Source of the DNA: Actinomycetota bacterium
GTDB taxonomy: Bacteria; Actinomycetota; Actinomycetes; S36-B12; UBA5976
DNA: 33,064 nucleotides
NCBI GenBank assembly: GCA_027730605.1
Contig: JAQCGN010000008.1
Location: 1 to 33,064 of the forward strand
Direction: 5' to 3'
The position numbers and the translations under genes were made by a program. Below, piece by piece: positions 19,629-28,834 of the stretch; position 1 is the stretch's first letter; every line of letters starts with the position of its first letter. A model generated the notes under the pieces. That model did no database searches. It worked only from the letters and a program-made list of their open reading frames with translations, and was not told the origin of the DNA.

Positions 19629-21207
19629 CTTCTGCCAGGCGAGGAAAAATTGCTTCACCTTTATTCACTTTGCTACCTGCAGGCAATACTCCCCAATTTC
19701 CCACTTCACTAATTTTTTGTTTAGCAATATCACCAATTGATTGATTTGCTCCCAAAATATTCCAAATCTTTGTTGTGCTTTCAGGCATTACTGGGTGATA
19801 CAGCACAGCTATTGCTCTTAAGGTTTCTGCTACGCAATAAAGAACTGTGGCTAATCTTTCTTTGTTTGCTTCATCTTTAGCAATTTTCCATGGTTCTTGT
19901 TCTGTTACATAAAGATTTGCAGCATCAACTATTTTCTTTATGGCATTTATTCCTTCAGAAAAATCAAGCTTTGTGATGAAATCATCAGCATCTTTTGCAG
20001 CAGTTTTTACTGCTTCAACTAATACTTGATCAGCACTTGTTAGATTTCCAGGCTGAGGAACTATTCCTGCAAAGTATTTTTCAATCATCGCTGCTTCTCG
20101 AGAAGCAAGGTTTCCTAATCCATTTGCTAATTCACTGGTATATCGGGCAGTTAAATCTTCCCAAGAAAATGATCCGTCTTGACCAAATCTTATGGCTGAT
20201 AAAAAGTAATAGCGAAATGCATCTGCACCCACATAATCAACTATTTGAGATGGAGCAATACCTGTTAATTTTGTTTTGCTCATTTTTTCTCCACCCACCA
20301 GTAACCAACCGTGAGCAAAAACGCATTTAGGTAATTCAACATTTGCTGCCATTAACATAGCGGGCCAATAAACAGCATGAAATCTTAAAATATCTTTGCC
20401 CACTAAATGAACATCAATTGGCCAAACTTCTTTAAATAATTTTCCTTCTTCACTATCTTCTGGCGCACCGTAACCCGTAGCAGTTATGTAATTAAGTAAT
20501 GCATCAAACCAAACATAAACAACTTGATCTTTATCCCAAGGAAGGGGAATTCCCCATGAAACCGCTGATCTAGACATCGAAATATCTTCAAGTCCTTGTT
20601 TCAAAAATGCCATAACTTCGTTATAGGCAGATTGAGGTTGAATACTTTCAGGATGTTTGGTGTAGTGATCAATTAATGGTTGTTGATATTGCTTAAGTTT
20701 AAAAAACCAATTTTGTTCTTTTAGCATTTCAACTGGTTTGGAATGAATTGGACAAAGTTCTTGTCCATTTTCTTTTACTAAATCACCAGGTAATTTAAAT
20801 TCTTCGCATCCCACACAATAAGGTCCTTCGTAGCTACCTTCATAAACTGCACCATTTTCTTTTACTTTTTCCCAAAAAACTTGCACACCTTTAATATGTT
20901 TATTTGATGTGGTTCTAATAAAGTCGTCATTGGCAGCATTAATGATTTTTAATACTGGAAGCCAAGCTTCTTTGACTAATTTATCGGCCCAATCTTGTGG
21001 CTTAAAATTATTACTTTCGGCTGTTCGTTGAACTTTTGTGCCATGCTCATCGGTTCCTGTTAAAAACCAAACATTCTCACCACGTTGGCGATGCCAACGA
21101 GTTAAAACATCTCCTGCTGTTGTGGTGTAGGCATGTCCAATATGAGGGGCATCGTTTACATAGTAAATAGGTGTAGATAGATAGAAAGTATTTTTGCCGC
21201 TACTCAT
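19618..21207 (-). CDS. metG: Methionyl-tRNA synthetase
   Basis: YLSTPIYYVNDAPHIGHAYTTTAGDVLTRWHRQRGENVWFLTGTDEHGTKVQRTAE; KMSKTKLTGI (KMSKS-like). Confidence 0.97.
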   Translation of the reverse strand: MSSGKNTFYLSTPIYYVNDAPHIGHAYTTTAGDVLTRWHRQRGENVWFLTGTDEHGTKVQRTAESNNFKPQDWADKLVKEAWLPVLKIINAANDDFIRTTSNKHIKGVQVFWEKVKENGAVYEGSYEGPYCVGCEEFKLPGDLVKENGQELCPIHSKPVEMLKEQNWFFKLKQYQQPLIDHYTKHPESIQPQSAYNEVMAFLKQGLEDISMSRSAVSWGIPLPWDKDQVVYVWFDALLNYITATGYGAPEDSEEGKLFKEVWPIDVHLVGKDILRFHAVYWPAMLMAANVELPKCVFAHGWLLVGGEKMSKTKLTGIAPSQIVDYVGADAFRYYFLSAIRFGQDGSFSWEDLTARYTSELANGLGNLASREAAMIEKYFAGIVPQPGNLTSADQVLVEAVKTAAKDADDFITKLDFSEGINAIKKIVDAANLYVTEQEPWKIAKDEANKERLATVLYCVAETLRAIAVLYHPVMPESTTKIWNILGANQSIGDIAKQKISEVGNWGVLPAGSKVNKGEAIFPRLAEDEQ

Positions 21208-22055
21208 GTGTCCAATCTTAGGGACGCTTCGTATAGCTCTCGTCTAGACAATCCTTGTTGTGTTGAAACTTCTTGGACTGCGTCTTTAAAACTACTTCCA
21301 GCATCAACCAATTGCCTTACACGTTTGACTGCTTGTTCATCAACTTGTTTTCTGGCTGTAGTTTCAAGCCCTGCTATTACCAGAGTTATTTCCCCTAACA
21401 CTTCTGTATCAATGGCCCAATTAACTAGCTCTTTGATTGTCCCCCTGATTACTTCTTCATAAGTTTTAGATATTTCTCTTACCACTGCTGCTTTTCTGTC
21501 ATCTCCAATTGTTTCTTGTATATCTTTAAGTGTTTGTAATGTTCTTCGAGGTGATTCAAAAAGTATTGTGGTTTTATTTTCATTCCCTAAATTATTCAAA
21601 AACTCTGTTCTTTCTTTTCCTTTCTTTGCAATAAAACCTTCAAATATAAATCGATCAGTTGGTAAGCCAGATAAAACTAAAGCTGATAAAACTGCACTTG
21701 GACCAGGAATTACTGTGATTAATATTTTTTCATCAATAGCAGCATTTACAAGTCGATAACCTGGATCACTTATTGCAGGTGTGCCAGCATCACTTATCAC
21801 TACAACTTTTGCACCATTTTTTAATTTTTCTATGATTTCAGGAATTCTTTCTATTTCATTATCTTCAAAAAGAGAAATTATTGGTGCTTTTACATCTAGT
21901 TCCAAATCAGCAAATAATCTTCTGGCCCGCCTGGTGTCTTCTGCTGCTATTAGATCTGCTTGTTCCAAAGTTTGTTTTAGGCGCAAAGATGCATCCAAAA
22001 TATTGCCCAAAGGCGTTGCCGCCAAAATTAATTGTCCGCCACCCATAAACCTCAT
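21204..22055 (-). CDS. rsmI: 16S rRNA (cytidine(1402)-2'-O)-methyltransferase
   Basis: LILAATPLGNILDASLRLKQTLEQADLIAAEDTRRARRLF, VISDAGTPAISDPGYRLV, VIPGPSAVLSALVLSGLPTDRFIFEGF. Confidence 0.95.
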   Translation of the reverse strand: MRFMGGGQLILAATPLGNILDASLRLKQTLEQADLIAAEDTRRARRLFADLELDVKAPIISLFEDNEIERIPEIIEKLKNGAKVVVISDAGTPAISDPGYRLVNAAIDEKILITVIPGPSAVLSALVLSGLPTDRFIFEGFIAKKGKERTEFLNNLGNENKTTILFESPRRTLQTLKDIQETIGDDRKAAVVREISKTYEEVIRGTIKELVNWAIDTEVLGEITLVIAGLETTARKQVDEQAVKRVRQLVDAGSSFKDAVQEVSTQQGLSRRELYEASLRLDT

Positions 22056-22090
22056 CCTTTCAGGCGCAAGTTAGTCGTAATCTTTCAGCC

Positions 22091-23617
22091 GTGGGAAAAG
22101 TTCAGCCGGCACATGCCAGAAGAAAAATAGACATTCATAACACCAACCAACTTGTTGATACCCCCACCAAGCAACATTTATTGAGTTGGGGTTTGACACT
22201 TTTTGTTACCGCAATTGCAGCACTTGTTAGGTGGCCCAGATTAGGCATTCCAAATGATGTTGTTTTTGATGAAACTTATTATGTTAAGGATGCTTACGCT
22301 TTATTAAAAAATGGTTATGAACGAGAAGCTGTTGAAAAAGCCAATGAATTTTTATTACAAGGTCGAACCGATTTATATGAAACAGTTGGATCTTTTGTGG
22401 CTCATCCCCCAATGGGAAAATGGATAATTGCAATTGGTCAACAATTATTTGGTTTGAATTCTTTTGGTTGGCGCTTTGGTGTTGCTGTGATGGGAACACT
22501 TTTAGTGTTAGTGACAACTAGGGTTGCAATCCGATTACTAAGATCAATTTGGTTTGGTTCACTTGCAGGATTTCTATTAGCAATTGATGGTTTAGCAATA
22601 GTAATGAGTAGAACGGCATTACTAGATGGAATCATGGCAACTTTTGTGATGATGGGTGTTGGTTGTTTATTACTTGATCGAGATCGCACTAGAAGTCTTT
22701 TAAGTAGGAAATTAAAAGAAGACTCAGCTTTTGGCGGAAGATTTACTTGGCATCCGTGGAGAATTGGTGCAGGTATCTTCTTAGGTTTAGCAATTGCAAC
22801 AAAATGGTCAGCGCTTTATTACTTAGTCGCAATTGGAATATTAACTTTGCTGTGGGAATACTCATTCAAAAAAATTAGAAGAGCAAGAAAACCATTTATG
22901 GGAACATTTTTTATTCATAGTTGGTGGGCTGCAATCCAATTGATCGTTCCCGCATTTTTGGTGTATTTGGGATCTTGGACAGGTTGGTTTAGAACTGAAG
23001 ATGGTTGGGGAAGAAATCCTGATAATCCAGGATTACTGAATGCACTTAGATCTTTGTTTAATTATCACGAACAAATTTGGAATTTTCATATAAATCTAAG
23101 TGATGAGCACAGCTACGAAGCTTATGCACTGGGTTGGCCAATTTTATATCGACCAACATCATTTTTTTATCAAGAAAACCTACCAAATTGTGCTAGCAGT
23201 AATTGTGCACAAGAAGTTCTAGCAATTGGTAATCCAATAATTTGGTGGATGTCTATTTTAGCTTTAATTTTGTTATTAATAAATTTTCTCAGATCTCGAA
23301 ATTGGCGTTCGGGAACAATTGTATTTCTATTTTTAGCAGGTTGGGCACCTTGGTTACTTTTGCCTGATCGAACAATGTTTTATTTCTACTCTGTGGTCTT
23401 TGTCCCATTTTTAGTTATTGCAATCGCCTATATTGCTAACTTAATTTATTTGGGAGTCGTTGCGCGAGAGTCAAGTAGAAAAGCATTCTTGGTCATAGGA
23501 ACAATTCTTTTGGCAGTAATTATTGGTGTTTCAGTATTTTTCTATCCAATTTGGGCAGCTGTTGAATTGCCCAAAGATGATTGGCTGTTACGGATGTGGT
23601 TTAGCAGGTGGATTTAA
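22091..23617 (+). CDS. Protein O-mannosyltransferase (Pmt/PMT family glycosyltransferase)
   Basis: RWPRLGIPNDVVFDETYYVKDAYALL, FVAHPPMGKWIIAIGQQLFGLNSFGWRF, WSALYYLVAIG; multi-TM; divergent from rsmI as in mycobacteria. Confidence 0.9.
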   Translation: MGKVQPAHARRKIDIHNTNQLVDTPTKQHLLSWGLTLFVTAIAALVRWPRLGIPNDVVFDETYYVKDAYALLKNGYEREAVEKANEFLLQGRTDLYETVGSFVAHPPMGKWIIAIGQQLFGLNSFGWRFGVAVMGTLLVLVTTRVAIRLLRSIWFGSLAGFLLAIDGLAIVMSRTALLDGIMATFVMMGVGCLLLDRDRTRSLLSRKLKEDSAFGGRFTWHPWRIGAGIFLGLAIATKWSALYYLVAIGILTLLWEYSFKKIRRARKPFMGTFFIHSWWAAIQLIVPAFLVYLGSWTGWFRTEDGWGRNPDNPGLLNALRSLFNYHEQIWNFHINLSDEHSYEAYALGWPILYRPTSFFYQENLPNCASSNCAQEVLAIGNPIIWWMSILALILLLINFLRSRNWRSGTIVFLFLAGWAPWLLLPDRTMFYFYSVVFVPFLVIAIAYIANLIYLGVVARESSRKAFLVIGTILLAVIIGVSVFFYPIWAAVELPKDDWLLRMWFSRWI

Positions 23618-24165
23618 GCGCCTTGTGCACGACGTTGTACAGCAACAACTTGAACTTCTTGAATACTAGGTTCAATAATTTTTTCAACTGGTCTTTCATC
23701 CATAATTAAATCTCGTTCAGGATCAGGTTTAATTAAAGTCTTAGGTGCAACTGGTTTTTTATAAATAACATAATTTTTTCTAATCACAACTCTTTGAATT
23801 TTTCTAGTATCAGTTTGCATTCGTTGTGCTGCAATAAATACGACGACTAACCATAATATTAATAATCCCACTGGGATAAGTGAAACATATTGTGAAACAT
23901 ATCCAAAAAATGAAGCCACGATGACACCAACGTTAGTAATAAATAAAAGATAGGTAACATTTCTTCTTCTAAGAGCAGCTTTTTTTTGTTGGGTAATTTC
24001 TTCTTTATTTCTTGTAGGAATTAAATCACTTATTGATCTCATAGCCTTGTTGAAGCGGTCTATTGATTTTGTTTCATTTGAATTAACTCTATTTTTGGCA
24101 AATGTGGGATAAAGCACTATTACCCAAAGACCTAAAACTATTGCTAATAGAAACCCTGACCCCAT
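23614..24165 (-). CDS. SepX/GlpR-like (Rv0996-type) membrane protein
   Basis: N-terminal TM GSGFLLAIVLGLWVIVLYPTF, then SIDRFNKAMRSISDLIP, a basic KKAALRRRN segment and a TM pair. Architecture and position (near galU and rimJ) match the actinobacterial SepX/GlpR family. Confidence 0.6.
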   Translation of the reverse strand: MGSGFLLAIVLGLWVIVLYPTFAKNRVNSNETKSIDRFNKAMRSISDLIPTRNKEEITQQKKAALRRRNVTYLLFITNVGVIVASFFGYVSQYVSLIPVGLLILWLVVVFIAAQRMQTDTRKIQRVVIRKNYVIYKKPVAPKTLIKPDPERDLIMDERPVEKIIEPSIQEVQVVAVQRRAQGA

Positions 24166-24233
24166 AGAAATAGGTTAGAAGTTTATTCACAAATTTTTTC
24201 TGACTTCTGGGGTGTGTCGTTATGTGAATTAGA

Positions 24234-24827
24234 TTATTTCAGATTTTTCATCTTTAAAACTAAAGATTCGTTATATTCATCTTTATTTATTGCAAAAACC
24301 AAATGATCTCGCCAATCCCCATCGATATGCAAATACTTTGGCCTTAAGCCCTCACTTCTTAAACCTAGCTTTTCAACAACTCTTAAAGATTTTAAATTCT
24401 CTGGTCTAATGGTGATTTCTAGGCGATGCAGTTTTAATACCTCAAAACAATGATCAATTGCCATCGCTACAGCAAGTGGTGTGTAACCTTTGCCAGCAAA
24501 TTCTTCTGCGATCCAATAACCAATATAGGCACTTCTAGTAGAACCATAATTAATATTGGCAACAGTTATTTGGCCAGCAATTTTCTTATCAATTTCCATC
24601 ACAAATGGTAAAGATCTTTGGGCTTTTGCTTCAATTCTTAGGTTCTTAACTATTTGATAAAAACTTGCTTTCCCATCACTGAATTCATCCGGAACTGTTG
24701 ATTCCCACGGCTGAAACCAATTTTGATTTCTTTGTCTTAATTTAGTCCACTCTTTTTTATCTCTCAGTTTAAGTGGACGAAGCACTAAATTATCTTGTTG
24801 TAAAACCACGGGCCAAAAAGGCGCCAT
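24234..24827 (-). CDS. GNAT family acetyltransferase (RimJ/RimL-like)
   Basis: LVLRPLKLRDKKEWTKLRQRNQNWFQPWEST, IGYWIAEEFAGKGYTPLAVAMAIDHCFEVLKLHRLEITIRPENLKSLRVVEKLGLRSEG. Confidence 0.93.
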   Translation of the reverse strand: MAPFWPVVLQQDNLVLRPLKLRDKKEWTKLRQRNQNWFQPWESTVPDEFSDGKASFYQIVKNLRIEAKAQRSLPFVMEIDKKIAGQITVANINYGSTRSAYIGYWIAEEFAGKGYTPLAVAMAIDHCFEVLKLHRLEITIRPENLKSLRVVEKLGLRSEGLRPKYLHIDGDWRDHLVFAINKDEYNESLVLKMKNLK

Positions 24828-24829
24828 AA

Positions 24830-25729
24830 TTAATTTCCTAAATTACCAACGAAAGTTTTTAACCATTTTTTAAATGCTGGACCTAGATCTGGTCTTTCAG
24901 TTGCTAGTTGCACGACTGATTGCAAATAAGACAACTTATCTCCAGTGTCATATCTTCTACCTTTAAAAATAACGGCGTGCAATCCTCCACCATTTTCTTT
25001 ACTTACATCTTTGGCAAGTGTTTTCATGGCATCAGTTAATTGAATTTCGCCATTTTTTCCTGGTTTCGTGTTTTTCAAAACCTCAAATACTGCCGGATCA
25101 AATAAGTATCTGCCAATTACTGCAAAATTACTTGGCGCATCTTTTTCATTTGGTTTTTCAACTAAATCAACAACTTTTACTACATTATCTTTATCCGTTT
25201 TTTCAACTTTTGCTGAACCATAAAGATGAATCTCAGATGGTGGAACTTCCATCAGTAATACAACAGAGCCACCATGTTTATGTTGCACATCAAACATTTC
25301 TTGCAAAACAAAGTCTCTTGGATCAATTAGGTCATCACCCAGCAGCACTGCAAAGGGGTTATTTCCCACATGCTCTTTTGCCATTGACACTGCATGTCCT
25401 AAACCTTTAGGTACTCCTTGGCGCACAAAATGTATTTTGGCTAATTCAGATGGATCTTTAACTTTTCCTAACAATTCACTTTTATTTTGTTTAGCTAATT
25501 CTGCTTCTAGTTCAGGTGAATCATCGAAATGGTCTTCTAGCGCGCGTTTGCTTCTACCGGTGATGAACAAAACATCATTTAACCCGGCAGCAACTGCTTC
25601 CTCCACTACATATTGAATGGCAGGTTTATCAACTACGGGCAACATTTCTTTAGGAGTTGCTTTGGTGGCAGGAAGAAAACGAGTGCCATAACCAGCTACT
25701 GGCACTACAGCACAAGTAACTTTCGACAT
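24830..25729 (-). CDS. galU: UTP-glucose-1-phosphate uridylyltransferase
   Basis: AVVPVAGYGTRFLPATKATPKEMLPVVDKPAIQYVVEEAV, VPKGLGHAV, VLLGDDLID. Start at MSKVT (25729) or upstream at 25735. Confidence 0.96.
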   Translation of the reverse strand: MSKVTCAVVPVAGYGTRFLPATKATPKEMLPVVDKPAIQYVVEEAVAAGLNDVLFITGRSKRALEDHFDDSPELEAELAKQNKSELLGKVKDPSELAKIHFVRQGVPKGLGHAVSMAKEHVGNNPFAVLLGDDLIDPRDFVLQEMFDVQHKHGGSVVLLMEVPPSEIHLYGSAKVEKTDKDNVVKVVDLVEKPNEKDAPSNFAVIGRYLFDPAVFEVLKNTKPGKNGEIQLTDAMKTLAKDVSKENGGGLHAVIFKGRRYDTGDKLSYLQSVVQLATERPDLGPAFKKWLKTFVGNLGN

Positions 25730-25794
25730 TTCCATTCCTTTTCCTAAATGTGTTATGGCTAAAGATTACGCGCTTTGAGTATGCTTGTGTATCT

Positions 25795-26373
25795 ATGCCT
25801 ACACCAAATACTCAAGAGACCAAGCAAAGTTTGCGAAAAAGTCTGCAGGAAACCAGACGAAGCACCAAACTTGGCTCATTTGATGTTGAGCAATTAACTA
25901 AACGGGCAATCTTTGAACTTTCAAAAACAACAGGTGATGTTGCTATATACATGTCACTTCCTGAAGAGCCTCCCACCCTTGATCTAATTGCTGAAGTTAG
26001 AAAACTTGGTAGAAATGTTTGGTTACCTAGAGTTAATAACACTGATTTGCTGTGGGTGAAAAACCCGGAAGATTTCAACATCGGAGCCTATGGCATTAAA
26101 GAACCACAAGGTGAAGCAAAGTTAGCAAAAGAATTAACACACTTAGGTGCCATCATCTTGCCTGGTTTAGCTGTTGATGTTAACGCAACCCGCTTAGGTA
26201 AAGGTAAAGGTTTTTATGACCGAGTCTTAGAACAATTAAATACAAATGTAAAAAGAATAGTTTTATTATTTGATACTGAATTTATTTTAGAAATCCCTAA
26301 AGAACCCCACGATCAACCAATTCACACTATTGCTACACCTTATAGATCAATTCATTTCACAAAACCTGACTAA
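25795..26373 (+). CDS. 5-formyltetrahydrofolate cyclo-ligase
   Basis: LRKSLQETRRST, VAIYMSLPEEPPT, VWLPRVN, GAIILPGLAVDVNATRLGKGKGFYDRVLEQL. Start set at MPTPNTQE. Confidence 0.92.
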   Translation: MPTPNTQETKQSLRKSLQETRRSTKLGSFDVEQLTKRAIFELSKTTGDVAIYMSLPEEPPTLDLIAEVRKLGRNVWLPRVNNTDLLWVKNPEDFNIGAYGIKEPQGEAKLAKELTHLGAIILPGLAVDVNATRLGKGKGFYDRVLEQLNTNVKRIVLLFDTEFILEIPKEPHDQPIHTIATPYRSIHFTKPD

Positions 26374-26765
26374 GTAGGAACTGAAGTTCCTAAATATAAA
26401 CCTAAAAATAAAGCAGTTAAACCTGATAAAAGAACTATGACCGCATAACCAATACTTTTTTGCCAATCAAGTTTTTTGGTATTTTCATGCATTTCTAATG
26501 CTAAAGCCGAAAAAGTAGATAGTGATCCTGCTACTCCAATAGATAAAAACGGATAAAACCAGGCTCGCCAAGATTGGACTGCAAAAAATGCATCAGCAAA
26601 CAAAGCCGTCACAAATCCTAATAAAAATGAAGCAATAATATTGGGCACAAAAGATGAGGCAGAGTATTTAAGTTTTTGGGTCAAAAATCTAAATCTGAAA
26701 CGAAGCATGGCACCTAATGCGCCACCCATGGCTACAGCGAAAAAAGTTGGGACTGTTTCGTTCAT
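26370..26765 (-). CDS. crcB: Fluoride channel subunit CrcB/Fluc (copy 1)
   Basis: AVAMGGALGAMLRFRFR, GVAGSLSTFSALALEM, four TM segments. Confidence 0.88.
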   Translation of the reverse strand: MNETVPTFFAVAMGGALGAMLRFRFRFLTQKLKYSASSFVPNIIASFLLGFVTALFADAFFAVQSWRAWFYPFLSIGVAGSLSTFSALALEMHENTKKLDWQKSIGYAVIVLLSGLTALFLGLYLGTSVPT

Positions 26766-27157
26766 CGATCACTTCTTTGTTCAGATTTTTTGAGGGTGTA
26801 AGCAGTTGCTACATAACATGCACCAAATGTGGCTAGGACATAAAAAATTGTGTAAGGCCAGTTTGCGGCTTGAATTTGCCAAGTAGTTTCTAAGACAAAT
26901 GTGGAAAAAGTTGTAAATCCACCTAAGACTCCAACAATCCAAAAATGCCACACATCAAGGGAGTGTTTGTGGTGTCCGGCAATCCACCCAATGGCTAAAC
27001 ACCCCAAAATATTTACCAATAATGTTGGCCAAGCAAATCCTTCATGGCCTAAGGGCAGTCGTCCTAAAGAGTCATCTAATCGAATTGAAATTATCCAACG
27101 CAAAACACTGCCAATAGCTCCACCAAGTGCAACTAGTGCATATGGGTGTAAGTGCAT
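26762..27157 (-). CDS. crcB: Fluoride channel subunit CrcB/Fluc (copy 2)
   Basis: ALVALGGAIGSVLRWIISIRL, LLVNILGCLAIGWIAG, GVLGGFTTFSTFVLET. Start at MHLHPYALV (27157) or MQSLTLIY slightly upstream. Confidence 0.92.
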   Translation of the reverse strand: MHLHPYALVALGGAIGSVLRWIISIRLDDSLGRLPLGHEGFAWPTLLVNILGCLAIGWIAGHHKHSLDVWHFWIVGVLGGFTTFSTFVLETTWQIQAANWPYTIFYVLATFGACYVATAYTLKKSEQRSDR

Positions 27158-27214
27158 GTATATAAGAGTAAGGCTTTGCATTGGTAAAAGTAAGTAATTG
27201 GCAAGATAGTTGCT

Positions 27215-27511
27215 ATGCCCACATACCAATATGCGTGTACCAAATGTGATTTTGAATTTGAAGAAATTCAATCTTTTTCTGATCAATCAATCACAAAGTG
27301 TCCTCAATGCGAGGGAATAGTGAGAAAGAAATTTGGTGCTGTTGGTGTTGTTTTCAAAGGTTCAGGTTTTTATCGAAATGATGCCCGAGAAAAGAAAAAA
27401 CCTGAAAGTACCACCAAAAAAGATGACAAGGCTAAAAAACCTGAGAAAAAAGAAGCCAAAACAGAAACAAAAACGGAAACAAAACCAAGTAAGCCTAAAG
27501 CAGACAAATAG
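27215..27511 (+). CDS. FmdB-family zinc ribbon protein with Lys-rich tail
   Basis: MPTYQYACTKCDFEFEEIQSFSDQSITKCPQCEGIVRKKFGAVGVVFKGSGFYRND. Confidence 0.92.
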   Translation: MPTYQYACTKCDFEFEEIQSFSDQSITKCPQCEGIVRKKFGAVGVVFKGSGFYRNDAREKKKPESTTKKDDKAKKPEKKEAKTETKTETKPSKPKADK

Positions 27512-27571
27512 TTATCCACAGGTTTGATTAACTCTTAAGCAGGAATATTTCAAATCCTTTACTTTAAGAGG

Positions 27572-28186
27572 ATGCAAATACCACGTATAAGTATTGAGAA
27601 ATCAGATCTAGTCACACTTTTTCGAATTTATCGAAAAACTATCGCCTATTGCCTCATTGCAATAGTCATATATTCAATTGTTGATAAAGCAGCTAATAAT
27701 TTTGCTACCAAACCTGTAATTGTGGCTAGTAAAGAATTAGCTGCAGGCTCTGTGTTAGTTGAAACCGATTTGAAAGAAATAAGAATTCCTCAATAAGCTA
27801 TTGTGGCTAATTCTTTAGCAAAAACAGAGCTGGTCGGCAAAATGCTTTCGGCAAATATTGCCCCTGATGAGCAATTAACTAGTACCAGAGTGATTGCTTC
27901 AAATTATGTTATTTCTGACCAAAGAGTTGTGGGGGTAAGAATTATTGATTCTGAGATTGCTTCAATTCTTCGACCTGGTTCGCTAGTTGATGTGGTGAAA
28001 ATCAACAACAGCAATGGCATCTATGGCGGGGGAATTGCCAAAAATGTTTCAGTTATTGCCATTGCTAGTAAAAAGTCATCTTTTGGCTCAAGTGCTGGAT
28101 CTGTTGTGATGGTTTCAACCAATAATGACACTGCAGTTACTTTGGCAATAAATTCAGGTGAAAAACTTACTGTTTTATTGCACTAA
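27572..28186 (+). pseudogene. SAF-domain / CpaB-like membrane-anchored protein interrupted by an in-frame TAA (27794-27796)
   Basis: ORFs 27572..27796 and 27803..28186 share one reading frame. Together they read ...KPVIVASKELAAGSVLVETDLKEIRIPQ*AIVANSLAKTELVGKMLSANIAPDEQLTSTRVIAS, a continuous SAF-type sequence. Confidence 0.75.
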
Positions 28187-28239
28187 AGATATAGACAACT
28201 TCAAGATGAATTAGGCTTGAATTTGTTAGTAAAGCCTTA

Positions 28240-28312
28240 GCCCTCGTAGCTCAACGGATAGAGCGACTGCGTCCTAAGCAATAGGTTGGGGGTTCAATTC
28301 CCTCCGAGGGCA
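28240..28312 (+). tRNA. tRNA-Arg(CCT), CCA not encoded
   Basis: GCCCTCG TA GCTCAACGGATAGAGC G ACTGC GTCCTAA GCAAT AGGTT GGGGG TTCAATT CCCTC CGAGGGC A; anticodon CCT; one C-A mismatch in the anticodon stem and one terminal G-C/G-T irregularity in the T stem. Confidence 0.92.
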
Positions 28313-28369
28313 CAAATTCAATTTCTGAAATACCAACTTTTAATTAGATTCGGGTCTAGTATTCGTTTT

Positions 28370-28834
28370 ATGTTTGATTTAGGAATGGCAGATGTTTGGC
28401 AACAATCAGTTGTAATTTTTAATACTGTTTTGGCAGCAATTTTAGGTTCAATAATTGGTTATGAAAGAGATCGTGCCGGTAAATCTGCCGGACCACGAAC
28501 CATGGCTTTGGTGGCATCTGCTGCTGCACTAGTTGTAACAGTAGGTGCATTAGTTGATATCAATACCCAATTTGGTGATCCAACTAGAGCAATGCATGCA
28601 ATCATGACTGGTATTGGTTTTCTTGGTGCAGGATTAATTTTTGCCAGAAAAAAATCTGGTGTTAGCGGTGTAACAACTGCGGCAACTGTATTTGCAACAG
28701 CAGCAATGGGTTGTGCTGTTGGTTTAGGTTTTCAACTTTCAGCTGTAGGCATGACACTAGTTGTGGTGGCAATTCTTAGATCAACTCATGTATTAGAAAG
28801 AACACTTCATTCAAATGAAGATGATGACGACTAA
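28370..28834 (+). CDS. MgtC/SapB family membrane protein
   Basis: AAILGSIIGYERDRAGKSAGPRTMALVASAAALVVTVGAL, TGIGFLGAGLIFARKKSGVSGVTTAATVFATAAMGCAVGLG. The ORF start at 28286 lies inside the tRNA, so the start is set at MFDLGMADV. Confidence 0.93.
   Translation: MFDLGMADVWQQSVVIFNTVLAAILGSIIGYERDRAGKSAGPRTMALVASAAALVVTVGALVDINTQFGDPTRAMHAIMTGIGFLGAGLIFARKKSGVSGVTTAATVFATAAMGCAVGLGFQLSAVGMTLVVVAILRSTHVLERTLHSNEDDDD

Noticed and set aside
28286-28369. N-terminal extension of the MgtC ORF (MGVQFPPRAQ...)
   Set aside because: It is translation of the tRNA-Arg 3' half; the true start is downstream near 28370.
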